The notes below the pieces were generated by a model. The model was not told the DNA's origin, ran no database searches, and was given only the letters and a program-made list of their open reading frames with translations. 64,000 nucleotides of DNA from Caprella mutica. Taxonomy: Eukaryota; Arthropoda; Malacostraca; Amphipoda; Caprellidae. How positions within the stretch are numbered: position 1 is the first letter of the stretch; every line of letters begins with the position of its first letter. The position numbers were made by a program, and so were the translations under genes. Shown one piece after another: positions 23,256 to 35,400 of the stretch. The DNA lies in the NCBI GenBank assembly GCA_947561585.1, contig CANNZV010001456.1, positions 1 through 64,000 on the forward strand. Direction: 5' to 3'.

Positions 23256-25010
23256 ACCTATAATATGTTTCTTTCACTTCAATCCAAACAAACCGTGCTG
23301 AAATAATGTGACGTCACATTAGTTAAATAAACATCACATTGTGAGATAGTCTTACTTCATTGCAATTGTTATGATTGTGAAAATATTTGTTATAACAACA
23401 ACAACTTTGTGCCATAACAAATTATCTGAATTAATTATCTATCAACACCATCGGTATGAACCCTGTGAATATTACTCCCAACTATCGATGTAAACAAAAT
23501 GATTTAGTTTATAAATTTACGTTTTTTTTAAGTTTATAATATTTTAAGACTATCATATCTTGAAACTGTACATTTATCCAAATTGATATACTTTAAAATT
23601 TACTTTTCTTAAATTAATTTTTTTTTTAATTCTAATTTTTTTAATTTACAATTATTTTGAAATATAAAATTATTTTGAAATTTACAATTTTTTCTAATTC
23701 TATATTTTTATTAAATTAACAAATACATATCGTTTTAAATTATAAAAAATTCATATATTCTAATTTTCTTTTTAATGATCTTTAAATGGTAAATCAATAC
23801 GCAATGGATGTCCCCTCTATTCCATAGGGTTACAAAGACCTGTACTATAATCATACCGCCCCATTAACAATCTTACTTCTCTAAACAATTAGAGAGCTTT
23901 TAAAGAGAGCTGTCATCTTCAAAAGCCTTTATAAGTTATAAGTAGCTTTTTTAGAAGATATAGGTAGCTTAATAGCTTGGCCTTGGGCCCACGTATAGCT
24001 GGCTAAAGTGATTTGTGGAGACAGACGTTACTGAGAGATGCGTCTGATGTGTACCAGATAAATGATCATAATCAGTGTTTGATTATCTCGATCGGTATTT
24101 AATTCGATAGTTTCATGTTTATTTATTTTTATCAGTAACAACTATCTACAGTTTGATTTTTATCAGTAATTATATAGTTTTAGTTCCAAATTGTCGCGTG
24201 GATTAAAAAAAGGTACAAACTCTACCTGAGCATTGTCACCGACGGTGGTGGGTGACTTTGTTCATGGAGCCACTTTCCTCTCTGACTGCTTCTTCTAGTC
24301 CCTTGTATTTAATTTCTTTTTGACGTCAGCGATATGGCCTTTGGTTCCGAAGCAGACGTTAAATTCCTACTAAATTAATTAAGATAAATCATATAAGATA
24401 AAATATATTTTTATTATTATGTACGTTTATTTTAACTCACAAAATTTTTTTATTGTAAAATTTTACTTGAATAATCGAAAATATAGAACTGTCCAATAAT
24501 TCAGAACTGACCCTAGTTATATAAGTAAAGTAACGTTCTTCTTGTAGCATAGAAGTAAGCTAAACAAACATATGTGTAAATGTAGGTTAAAACAACCAAC
24601 AGTTGTGGTATAATTCATAGAGGCTAAATACAACCTACATGTAGATACAGTATATCTTATTTAGTATGGGCAAAGTTTCGAGTTATCGGACGATTCTACA
24701 TTTTCATACATGTAAAAAAAATTATTATTATTATTATTTAACATTTATTTTAATTATCATATTGAAAAAGTGGACATTTCCGATAATTTGGAACTACCCC
24801 CCACTTGTTTTATTATTTTATCTAAAATATAATAACTAGGAAACTGTTTATTTTCAAATTTTGTCATAAAAAAAGAAAAAATCCATTAATAAAAAACAAT
24901 ACAGTATATATATATATTACTATAATATTTTACTCTAATATTTTCAACTTAATAAAATATAATTTAATTCAGTTATTGAAACCATTTATTAAACTGATAT
25001 CAGAATAATT
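23256..25010. other. AT-rich DNA in the presumed sHSP1 first intron
   Basis: No gene called. Two termini of the gttatcggacagttc MITE family flank 24670-24800. A short minus-strand open stretch at about 24240-24335 looks partly coding, but lacks splice sites and partners. Confidence 0.4.
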
Positions 25011-25011
25011 T

Positions 25012-25320
25012 AGTGTGACGGACAGACAGACACAACCCATTTATTGAACTGATATCAGAATAATTTCATATCCATGCTATCAGCTGCTTGCCAAGCGTAT
25101 TATTAGTTTAGTGTTACGGACAGACAGACAGGCAGACAGACACATACGATATACTGAACTGATATCAGAATAATTTCCTATCTATGCTATCAGCTGCTTG
25201 CCAAGAGTATAGTTAGTTTAGTGTTACGGACAGACAGACAGACAGACAGACAGACACATACCATTGACTTACTGATATCAGAATAATTTCCTATCTATGC
25301 TATCAGCTGTTTTTCATGAT
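25012..25320. repeat. About 115-bp repeat, three copies, with gacagacagaca tracts
   Basis: Each copy has actgatatcagaataatttc, then ctatgctatcagctgcttgc and a growing (gaca)n tract. It lies 170 bp upstream of the first sHSP1 coding exon. Confidence 0.85.
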
Positions 25321-25494
25321 ATTGTGATTCGCACTCATTCATGCGGCCGCAGTAGGGTATTAACCGTTAATATTATAGTATTAACTTAATATTATTATTA
25401 TTAATACTATAGTAATATTATAGTTAATATTATAGTATATAGTATTAGCCGTTCTTATTAAAGTATAATCAACTTCTCTTTTTGTTTCAGAATC

Positions 25495-27968
25495 ATGTCT
25501 TCCTCAAAAATTATCAGTCTGGTGAAAAGAGAATCCTTCTTCGATGACGATTTCTTCTCCGATAACTGGGGTGATTTCGACTCCGCCATCCAGACTGTTC
25601 TCGATAAGTTCGATAACAAGGGACTGAAGGTACGGTTGCTATAATTTTGCTACCTGTGAGTCGAAATAAGGATTCTGATTTAAATGGTGCGTGCATCTTA
25701 GGTCGCAATTTAAAATTAACCGTTTGTCCAAAAAGTTTATTTATAAACTCCCCTATAAGTAAATCCTCTATAGTGAATGTAGTGTCCTGAGTAAGGAAGT
25801 AGCCTCTATAGTAAATAACTTTTTTAAAGTCTGCCATTAATGGCCATCAGTTTTTAAAAAAGGAGTTAAATGGGTTAAATTTTTCTTATCTGCTATGTAC
25901 TATTAGTTTTATTTTAAATTATCACTGTTCTATTTTTATTCTAAATGTATATATGTTGGGTGCCAGCAATTAGTCATAAGCATTTTTTAATGTTCAATAT
26001 TGATTATGATGAATATTATATGCGAACGTGCGTGGATGTCCCTTCGTATTTCATCTTTTTACATATAAAAATTTTAAATAGAAATTTGATTTTAATTTTT
26101 AATGGTATAAAAAATTAATTTTCATTTTGTATGATATTTACATTTTTCTTCCCAATGCAATATCTGATGTAGAATGGATCATTTTCTGCTTTGGGCCTGC
26201 CTCACACTTGCGTTTTTTTTAACACCGCGGGAAAAAAGCTCATCTTTAAATGTATTCACACCTGCGTTTTTTTTTATCGCTTAAAGAAAAATGTGATGCG
26301 ATTTTTCCTTCAGCGATAAAAAAACGCAAGTGTGAAGCGGGCCTTAAGGTACGTTTTGCATGCAGCGATTGTTGCGATCGTTCAGCAATAGGAATACATT
26401 AAATTATAGCTCGGCAGTAATCGCTCGTTGCAAAACAGCCCCATAAGAATAGCATTGAAGTAGTGCTCAGCGATAATCGCTGAGCGATGATCGCAATTAA
26501 CAATCGCTGCATGCAAAACGTACCTCTAAGCCTCTCTTTCCCCATATTCTTATTCACCGTAACATTTACCTTCAGGTCAGTAACGACTCCCGTAACCAGT
26601 GTCGCGACGTCTACCGTACCATCAGAACTAGCAAAATTGACGATGATATTTACGCCAGCCAGGCTCTCCAAGTTACCGAAAAGGACGGTAGATTCCAGGT
26701 GAGTTCAGAAGTGTATGTAAATATTAAAATATTTTAAAAAACATTCAAAGATTTTTTTTAATTAAAAAAAAATCGTAAAATTGTATATATGGTATCCCAA
26801 TTCCCTTAATTGATATATAAAGATATTTAAATAAACGGGAAAGTAGACTATAGTTAGCAAATAAAACTTTTGTTTATTTACCATGATTTTTTTCAATATT
26901 GTGGCAGATATTTATGAATATGAAATGAAGGTCAGGCCACCAAAGATTAAGATGATATCTCAACCCAATTTAATCTTCTACAATCCCACCATAATCTTAA
27001 TCATCGTGGGAAAATATATGATGAGGTTTACTATAATTTTAAACTTTATTTTTGTTTCAGTGCGTCATGGACGTCAAGGATTTCAACCCCAACGACCTGC
27101 AGGTGAAAGTTGTCGAGGACAGAGTCATCGTAGAGGGAAAATATGAAAAGGTATTTAAATATTTCAGTTTGAATAATTGATGGTTGAAAGTATAGTAGAA
27201 CTCCTCTATAGTGAATGAGTTAGGATGTAGACTCTATAGTGAACACATTTTCTTTAGTTTGCGATGAATAGCCATCAGTCTTAGAAAACTGAAGCCTGTT
27301 TTATGGCAGACTGAAGAAAATTTGTTCATTATTCAGACTACATTCTAATTCATTCACTATAGAGGAGTTCTACTGTAATTCATTAGAAGAAGATTTTATC
27401 AAATTCTCAATATTGAATTATTCTTAAAGAGCTCTCTTCCCATTCAGAAATCAGAGGATGGCTCATCCATGAGCAGCAAATCTTTCCACAAGGAGTTCAA
27501 CCTCCCCTCAAGTGCCAATTTGGATCTCCTGTCCACGGCCCTCTCCAAGGATGGTGTTCTCACCGTCAGGGCCCCTAAGACCGTAAGTTGTAGCGGACTC
27601 AATCCCATGCAACCAGATAAAAAATTATCTATTTTTAGCTTCATTTACATTTATTTAAATATGTTTTTTTTTTTTCGCAGGACGGAGCCGTAGTTCCTTC
27701 CGATGGATCCAAGTCATCAGTCTCCCAAAACTCCTCTTCAGTTCAAGAATCCTCCAAATCTTCCAAAACCGATCAGTCCTCTTCAACCGTCTCCTCTTCT
27801 ACCGTGAAGAAGCAATCTTTCTCCTCCACTTCCACCTCTTCCTTTTCCTCCTCCACCATGAACTCCAGCTCCAATTTCAGCACCTCCATTGACGAAATGG
27901 CCAAGGACATGAACGACAGACTGCTCTTCACACACGAAAGCGTTAACCTCAAACTACCTGAAATCTAA
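25495..27968 (+). CDS. Small heat shock protein 1 (alpha-crystallin/Hsp20 family)
   Basis: Five coding exons: 25495-25629, 26576-26698, 27061-27150, 27448-27582, 27681-27968; all junctions are phase 0 GT-AG, giving 256 aa. sHSPs are ATP-independent holdase chaperones that form oligomers in the cytosol. The N-terminal arm is Phe/Asp-rich (FFDDDFFSDNWGDFDSAI, 15-32). The alpha-crystallin domain runs about 74-160: VTEKDGRFQ, then CVMDVKDFNPNDLQVKVVED, then the signature ALSKDGVLTVRAPK. The tail (162-256) is Ser-rich with TSTSSFSSSTMNS-type sequence and ends KLPEI; no clear I-x-I/V motif. The start is the ATG four bases after an acceptor, so the leader is spliced. Exon lengths 2 and 3 (123 and 90 nt) equal those of the convergent sHSP2, marking an old tandem duplication. 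Heat induction is expected from the HSEs near 19.29 kb. Confidence 0.93.
25755..25860. mobile_element. Half copy of the cagtagaactcc MITE
   Basis: Contains aatcctctatagtgaatgta and ttaatggccatcagttttta in the order of the left half of the element at 8373-8577; the right half is missing. Confidence 0.6.
26196..26525. mobile_element. Two palindromic MITEs back to back in sHSP1 intron
   Basis: 26196-26346: ends cctcacacttgcgttttttt and aaaaaacgcaagtgtgaagc are inverted repeats. 26347-26525: ends aggtacgttttgcatgcagc and gctgcatgcaaaacgtacct are a perfect 20-bp (and longer) inverted repeat. Neither has an ORF; the two lie directly adjacent. Confidence 0.8.
27193..27375. mobile_element. Tc1/mariner- or pogo-like MITE with TA duplication
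   Basis: Ends tagtagaactcctctatagt and actatagaggagttctactg, flanked by TA at 27191-27192 and 27376-27377. It fills most of the intron between sHSP1 exons 3 and 4. Confidence 0.88.
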
Positions 27969-28353
27969 ACCTGAAAACTAGCCTAAGCACAGTCTCAAAA
28001 AGTTCATATTCGGAATTGTTCATATTACTTCATTTTCGATTCGTTCGTACCAGGTAAAACGGGAATTTTTTTTTTGAAAAGTACCATTTTTTCTCCAATT
28101 AAATAACTGTTCTCAATACTCATTTCCGACCGGAATATCTCAATGGCTTATACAAATTATAAATATGTAGTGTTTTTAATTTAGTCGCTTGAAGGGATAT
28201 AGAAATTTGCTTATGAAATTTGCAGCTAATTAAAGCTTCTTTCAATTAGAAGTATAACGGCTTCATTTATCCAAATTTTCATAAAGACTTAGTATAGGTA
28301 TTTTTAAGAGAGTTTTTATAATAGATGTAGATTATTCTATCATTAATTCGTTT

Positions 28354-28359
28354 AATAAA
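28354..28359 (+). terminator. Candidate polyadenylation signal of sHSP1
   Basis: AATAAA, 386 bp after the stop codon. A further AATAAA lies at 28791-28796, inside and beside the target duplication of the next MITE. Confidence 0.45.
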
Positions 28360-28602
28360 TTATTATGATAATTATAACAACATCGTATTTATATTCCTTT
28401 TGTTTCTTTGATTGTATCTTTCTCATTTCTATTTTCTGTTTTGCGGATAGCGCTAGACTCGTAAGCTTCATTCATGATCACCTCTTCATTTTCCTCTCAC
28501 TTGAATATGTGCACTTCGTAATAGGTATATTTCTTTATTTCGCTGTAGTCGTCACTAAATGACTATGTAGACACGGAGTAGCTTTTTCACAGTCATGATG
28601 AG

Positions 28603-28781
28603 TAGGGTTGTGACAATATGCTTTTACAATCATAGATCTTGAAATTATTATAGACGGAGAGAATTAAAGAGTATTGAATCGTTCTAAATCAGCGGTATAT
28701 AGTATTCGATACCATTGTGTTTCGCTCCATCTGTGATATTCTTAAGATCTATGATTTTAAACTCATATTGTCACAACCCTA
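28603..28781. mobile_element. Intact hAT-type MITE with 8-bp target duplication
   Basis: Ends tagggttgtgacaatatg and, inverted, catattgtcacaaccctat-type sequence. It is flanked by a perfect 8-bp duplication atgatgag (28595-28602 and 28782-28789), as expected for hAT transposition. 179 bp, no ORF. Further copies: 1420-1590, 44576-44737, 50565-50739, 52847-53020, 62500-62672. It lies between the 3' ends of the two sHSP genes. Confidence 0.9.
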
Positions 28782-29076
28782 ATGATGAGTAATAAAGCAA
28801 ATCTATTTCCATCTAGGATGTTCAATTAAAGAAAATTCACTGCGATGTTCTTTCGCATTTCAGTAAAATAACCTGAATGATACCAATGTTGGTGAATACT
28901 TTTTATTTGATCTGGGTACATGAAGTCCAATTTATTTATTAATGTAGATAATATCCAAATTATTAATAATAAAAGCCATAGATAAAGCATCTAAAGTAAT
29001 AATTTGTGGCCATGGCTACGGGTCACACTGATATTAATAATTCTAAAAAATAGAAGTTTTCTAGATAATATTTTTT

Positions 29077-29082
29077 TTTATT
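29077..29082 (-). terminator. Candidate polyadenylation signal of sHSP2
   Basis: Minus-strand AATAAA 355 bp after the sHSP2 stop. The same hexamer also occurs further along, so the site actually used is uncertain. Confidence 0.35.
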
Positions 29083-29436
29083 AATAAAGTTTTTGTGTAT
29101 AAAAAAGATATCAGTTAAATACGTACTTGCAATAAATTCATCGTAAACATATATTAATTGAATTTTCATTGGATGAAGAAAAAGTACAGCCTACCTAGTA
29201 AAATATAACAAGGAGGGTAATAATACAGTGTCAGAGTTGATCTTTAATTTTTAAAATTTTCACTTACAATAACTTGTCAATGGTCTATCCAATTTATTCA
29301 CGTGTCCTCAAATCAATAAAAAGTGCTCAAAATCTTTAATTTTTAGATATAATAGATATATAAATATGGGTCGAAATGAAAAAACTGAGGAAAATAGAGA
29401 TATTCATACTCATTTTCGACTTAAAAATGTAATTTC

Positions 29437-32400
29437 TTAGAAGTCCTTGAATCGGGATTCAAATGATGAATTGGAGGAGAAAGATTTTTTAGAAGTCTGA
29501 AATCTTGCGTCAGAATTCATTGATGGGAAGTTCGAAAAGCTGCTATTTCGCATCTCATCAAAATCCGCAAGACTGTCCGCAAAATCAGGGAATCTCTCCA
29601 CTAGACTCGGTCTGTTCGTCAGTCTTCTGGAGAAGAATGAGTCGTCATCTTCGTCCTGAAGTAATCCAGAAAACTGTCTTCCTTGCAGACGGTCTTCAGA
29701 GAGGCGTGACCTGGAGAAGATGTTGTCTTGTGATCTGTTGGATGATCTCGAGGTATCAGACATTCTCGAAGAGCTTCGGTCAGTAGATTCGGATCTGCTG
29801 GAAAGAGTGGAGCCCAGAGAATCTGTGGACATTTGAGACATTAAGGAATGTCCACGCCCCATTAAACTTTTCAGATCACCAAAATTAGAAGAGAAGCCAG
29901 AGTTGAAGAATGGGTCTTCGAACACTTCGTCAAAGCTCCTCTGGTTTGACGAAAAAGACTTGTGGCTGCTGCTTGATGTACTAGTTTTCTTCATGGAGAC
30001 TTTCGAACCATCTGGAAGTACTTTGATACACGATTCGTTCACATCTTTGGCCTGAGCACTTTCGTCTGCTTTATATCTACCATAAGGATCATCGTTCTGC
30101 CTCTGGATCGAAGTAACTGCTTCACGACGAGCGGTACAACCGTCCTTCTCGTCAATCTTGGCTGTGATTTCATGAGACTGCATTACCCCATTCTTTTCTT
30201 GGATCACATTCGAACTTTCACTCTTCACAGTTTTCTTTCCATCCTTTTCCTCAACTGTGACGCATTTGTCTCCAAGAGAAGCACATCCCGGTCCGAAAGT
30301 AGGAACTTTGTTTATTGGAATAGAAACTGCTGGAAGAGGATTTTGAGGTTGATGAACAACCTGGTTTAAATCTTGGTAGTGGTTGATAGGAGTCGAAGGA
30401 TCAGGAGATGTAACTCTGTATGGAGTCGATGATGGCGATGAATAAGAAGACTGATTCTCGATTTTGGGAACAGACCTGTATGCAGGAGTAGGTCTTTGTT
30501 CAATTTTATCTCTCATCGTTTCATTCCTTGATTGACACGAATAACGGGACATGTCCGAAGCTGCTTCACTTGGAACAGGAGATGAACAATTTGACGAATT
30601 GCTTGTGTTCAAAGAACTGAGCCCAGATTCGTTCATCATGAGTCGCTCTTTGATGTCCCGAGGGAGACTGTCCAATCCACTATCACAGGATTCGAAACTG
30701 GATGAGTTCTGGAGATGGTTCTCTGTTGCTTTCTTCTGGTTTGAGTAATAGTTTGAAGAGGTTGAAGATGTCGTACTCTTGAAAGATTTCGCGGACATGG
30801 CATCGCTACCGTCTTGCTGATCATACGATTTGTTGGCTGAAATGTTGGTAGCAGATTTCGGCACAGTCAGATTCGGTCCAGTGTTCTGAAACATTTCATT
30901 TATTTAATTCATTTCAGTTACCTAGATTTTCAGTAGACTTAATAATTATTTCATTTGGACTTACTGTTTTCTTCGGAGCCCGTATGGTGAGAACCCCCTC
31001 TTTAGACAGTGCTGTTGTAACCTGGTCAATGTCCCCATCGGACGGCAAGGTGAACTCCCGATTAAATGTCTTCCACGGAGAGGAATCCGTCCCACCTGGC
31101 AACTTAGAATTTTACGACAATTAGAATGACTTATTACGTTTTTTATTTGGTAAAATTGTGATAAACTATTTGAAGTTATGACTATTTCAGCCGATATACT
31201 TGGAACTAAATCAATTCCTTACTCGAATTGTTTCATTGAAATAATTTAAATAAAAACATACCTGATATTTGCCCTCTACTATGATTCTGTTGTCTTCAAC
31301 TGCACGAACTTGTAAGTTACGAGGGTTGAAAAGTTTGACGTCCAACATAATCTGAAAGTGAGAGAAATGAGTACGGTATGAGAGAAATGAGTACGGTATG
31401 AGAGAAATGAGTACCGTATGAGAGAAATGAGTACGATATGAGAGAAATGAGTACGGTATGAGAGAAATGAGTTTGGTACGAGAGAAATGAGTACGGTATG
31501 AGAGAAATGAGTACGGTATGAGAGAAATGAGTACGGTATTAGAGAAATGAGTTTGGTACGAGAGAAATGAGTCCGGTATGAGAGAAATGAGTACGGTATG
31601 AGAGAAATGAGTACGGTATAACAGAAATGAGTACGGTATGGGAGAAATGAGTACGGTATGAGAGAAATGAGTACGGTATAACAGAAATGAGTACGGTATG
31701 GAAGAAATGAGTACGGTACAAGAGAAATGAGTACGGTACGAGAGAAATGAGTACAGTATGAGAGAAATGAGTACTGTATGAGAGAAATAAGTACGGTATG
31801 AGAGAAATGAGTACGGTACGAGAGAAATGAGTACGGTACGAGAGAAATGAGTACGGTACGAGAGAAATGAGTACGGTACGAGAGAAATGAGTACGGTACG
31901 AGAGAAATGAGTACTGTATGAAAGAAATGAGAACGGTATGAGAGAAATGAGTACGGTAAGGGAGAAATGAGTACGGTATGAGAGAAATGAGTACCGTATG
32001 AGAGAAATGAGTACCATATGAGAGAAATGAGTACGGTATGAGAGAAATGAGTATGGTATGAGAGAAATGAGTACAGTATGAGAGAAATGAGTACGGTATG
32101 AGAGAAATGAGTACGGTATGAGAGAAATGAGTACGGTATGAGAGAAATGAGTACGGTACGAGAGAAATGAGTACGGTACGAGAGAAATGAGTACAGTATG
32201 AGAGAAATAAGTACTGTATGAGAGAAATGAGTACGGTACGAGAGAAATGAGTACGGTACGAGAGAAATGAGTACGGTACGAGAGAAATGAGTACGGTACG
32301 AGAGAAATGAGTACCGTATGAGAGAAATGAGTACCGTATGAGAGAAATGAGTACGGTATGAGAGAAATGAGTACGGTATGAGAGAAATGAGTAGGGTATG

Positions 32401-35400
32401 AGAGAAATGAGTACGGTATGAGAGAAATGAGTACGGTATGAGAGAAATGAGTACCGTATGAGAGATATGAGTACGGTACGAGAGAAATGAGTACGGTACG
32501 AGAGAAATGAGTTTGGTACGAGAGAAATGAGTACGGTACGAGAGAAATGAGTTTGGTACGAGAGAAATGAGTACGGTATGAGAGAAATGAGTACGGTATG
32601 AGAGAAATGAGTACGGTATTAGAGAAATGAGTTTGGTACGAGAGAAATGAGTCCGGTATGAGAGAAATGAGTACGGTATGAGAGAAATGAGTACGGTATA
32701 ACAGAAATGAGTACGGTATGGGAGAAATGAGTACGGTATGAGAGAAATGAGTACGGTATAACAGAAATGAGTACGGTATGGAAGAAATGAGTACGGAACA
32801 AGAGAAATGAGTACGGTACGAGAGAAATGAGTACAGTATGAGAGAAATGAGTACTGTATGAGAGAAATAAGTACGGTATGAGAGAAATGAGTACGGTACG
32901 AGAGAAATGAGTACGGTACGAGAGAAATGAGTACGGTACGAGAGAAATGAGTACGGTACGAGAGAAATGAGTACTGTATGAAAGAAAGGAGAACGGTATG
33001 AGAGAAATGAGTACGGTATGGGAGAAATGAGTACGGTATGAGAGAAATGAGTACCGTATGAGAGAAATGAGTACCATATGAGAGAAATGAGTACGGTATG
33101 AGAGAAATGAGTTTGGTATGAGAGAAATGAGTACAGTATGAGAGAAATGAGTACGGTATGAGAGAAATGAGTATGGTATGAGAGAAATGAGTACGGTATG
33201 AGAGAAATGAGTACGGTATGAGAGAAATGAGTACGGTACGAGAGAAATGAGTACGGTACGAGAGAAATGAGTACAGTATGAGAGAAATAAGTACTGTATG
33301 AGAGAAATGAGTACGGTACGAGAGAAATGAGTACGGCACGAGAGAAATGAGTACGGTACGAGAGAAATGAGTACGGTACGAGAGAAATGAGTACCGTATG
33401 AGAGAAATGAGTACGGTATGAGAGAAATGAGTAGGGTATGAGAGAAATGAGTACGGTACGAGAGAAATGAGTATGGTACGAGAGAAATGAGTTTGGTACG
33501 AGAGAAATGAGTACGGTACGAGAGAAATGAGTACGGTACGAGAGAAATGAGTACGGTATGAGAGAAATGAGTACGGTACGAGAGAAATGAGTATCGTATG
33601 AGAGAAATGAGTACCATATGAGAGAAATGAGTACGGTATGAGAGAAATGAGTACGGTATGAGAGAAATGAGTACGGTATGAGAGAAATGAGTACGGTACG
33701 AGAGAAATGAGTACATTATGAGAGAAATAAGTACTGTATGAGAGAAATGAGTACGGTATGAGAAAAATGAGTACGTTACGAGAGAAATGAGTACGGTACG
33801 AGAGAAATGAGTACCGTATGAGAGAAATGAGTACGGTACGAGAGAAATGAGTACGGTATGAGAGAAATGAGTAGGGTATGAGAGAAATGAGTAAGGTATG
33901 AGAGAAATTAGTACGGTATGAGAGAAATGAGTACGTATGAGAGAAATGAGTACAATATGAGAGAAATGAGTATGGTATGAGAGAAATGAGTACGGTATGA
34001 GAGAAATGAGTACGGTACGAGAGAAATGAGTACGGTACGAGAGAAATGAGTACGGTACGTGAGAAATGAGTACGGTACGAGAGAAATGAGTACGGTACGA
34101 GAGAAATGAGTACGTATGAGAGAAATGAGTACGGTATGAGAGAAATGAGTACGGTATGAGAGAAATGAGTACCGTATGAGAGAAATGAGTACGGTACGAG
34201 AGAAATGAGTATGGTACGAGAGAAATGAGTTTCGGTACGAGAGAAATGAGTACGGTACGAGAGAAATGAGTACGGTACGAGAGAAATGAGTACGGTACGA
34301 GAGAAATGAGTACGGTATGAGAGAAATGAGTACGGTACGAGAGAAATGAGTACGGTATGAGAGAAATGAGTACGGTATGAGAGAAATGAGTACGTTATAA
34401 CAGAAATGAGTACGGTATGGGAGAAATGAGTACGGTACAAGAGAAATGAGTACAGTATGAGAGAAATGAGTACTGTATGAGAGAAATGAGTACGGTATGA
34501 GAGAAATGAGTACGGTACGAGAGAAATGAGTACGGTACGAGAGAAATGAGTACTGTATGAGAGAAATGAGAACGGTATGAGAGAAATGAGTACGGTATGA
34601 GAGAAATGAGTACGGTATGGGAGAAATGAGTACGGTATGAGAGAAATGAGTACCGTATGAGAGAAATGAGTACCATATGAGAGAAATGAGTACGGTATGA
34701 GAGAAATGAGTACGGTATAAGAGAAATGAGTACGGTATGAGAGAAATGAGAACGGTACGAGAGAAATGAGTACAGTATGAGAGAAATAAGTACTGTATGA
34801 GAGAAATGAGTACGGTATGAGAAAAATGAATACGGTACGAGAGAAATGAGTACGGTACGAGAGAAATGAGTACCGTATGAGAGAAATGAGTACGGTACGA
34901 GAGAAATGAGTACGGTATGAGAGAAATGAGTAGGGTATGAGAGAAATGAGTTTGGTACGAGAGAAATGAGTACGGTACGAGAGATATGAGTACCGTATGA
35001 GAGAATTGAGTACCATCTGAGAGAAATGAGTATGTTATGAGAGAAATGAGTACGGTATGAGAGAAATGAGTACCGTATGAGAGAAATGAGTACCGTATGA
35101 GAGAAATGAGTACGGTATGAAAGAAATGAGTACAGTATGAGAGAAATGAGTATTGTATGAGAGAAATGAGTATGGTACGAGAGAAATGAGTACGGTATGA
35201 GAGAAATGAGTACGGTATGAGAGAAATGAGTTTGGTACGAGAGAAATGAGTACGGTACGAGAGAAATGAGTACGGTACGAGAGAAATGAGTACGGTACGA
35301 GAGAAATGAGTACGGTATGAGAGAAATGAGTACGGTATGAGAGAAATGAGTACGGTATGAGAGAAATGAGTACCGTATGAGAGAAATGAGTACTGTATGA

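Noticed and set aside
24240..24335. Short coding-like minus-strand stretch (KEIKYKGLEEAVREE)
   Set aside because: No acceptor or donor of quality, a stop at both ends and no partner exon.
29505..30748. Plus-strand ORFs over the sHSP2 tail exon
   Set aside because: Antisense shadows; the minus-strand frame is open for 485 codons and joins the alpha-crystallin exons in phase.
31279..35016. 1245-codon minus-strand ORF with SLIPYSFLSYRTHFSHTVL-type repeats
   Set aside because: It is the 20-bp array read in a stop-free frame (60 nt = 20 codons); it runs into sHSP2 exon 3 only because the array abuts that exon.
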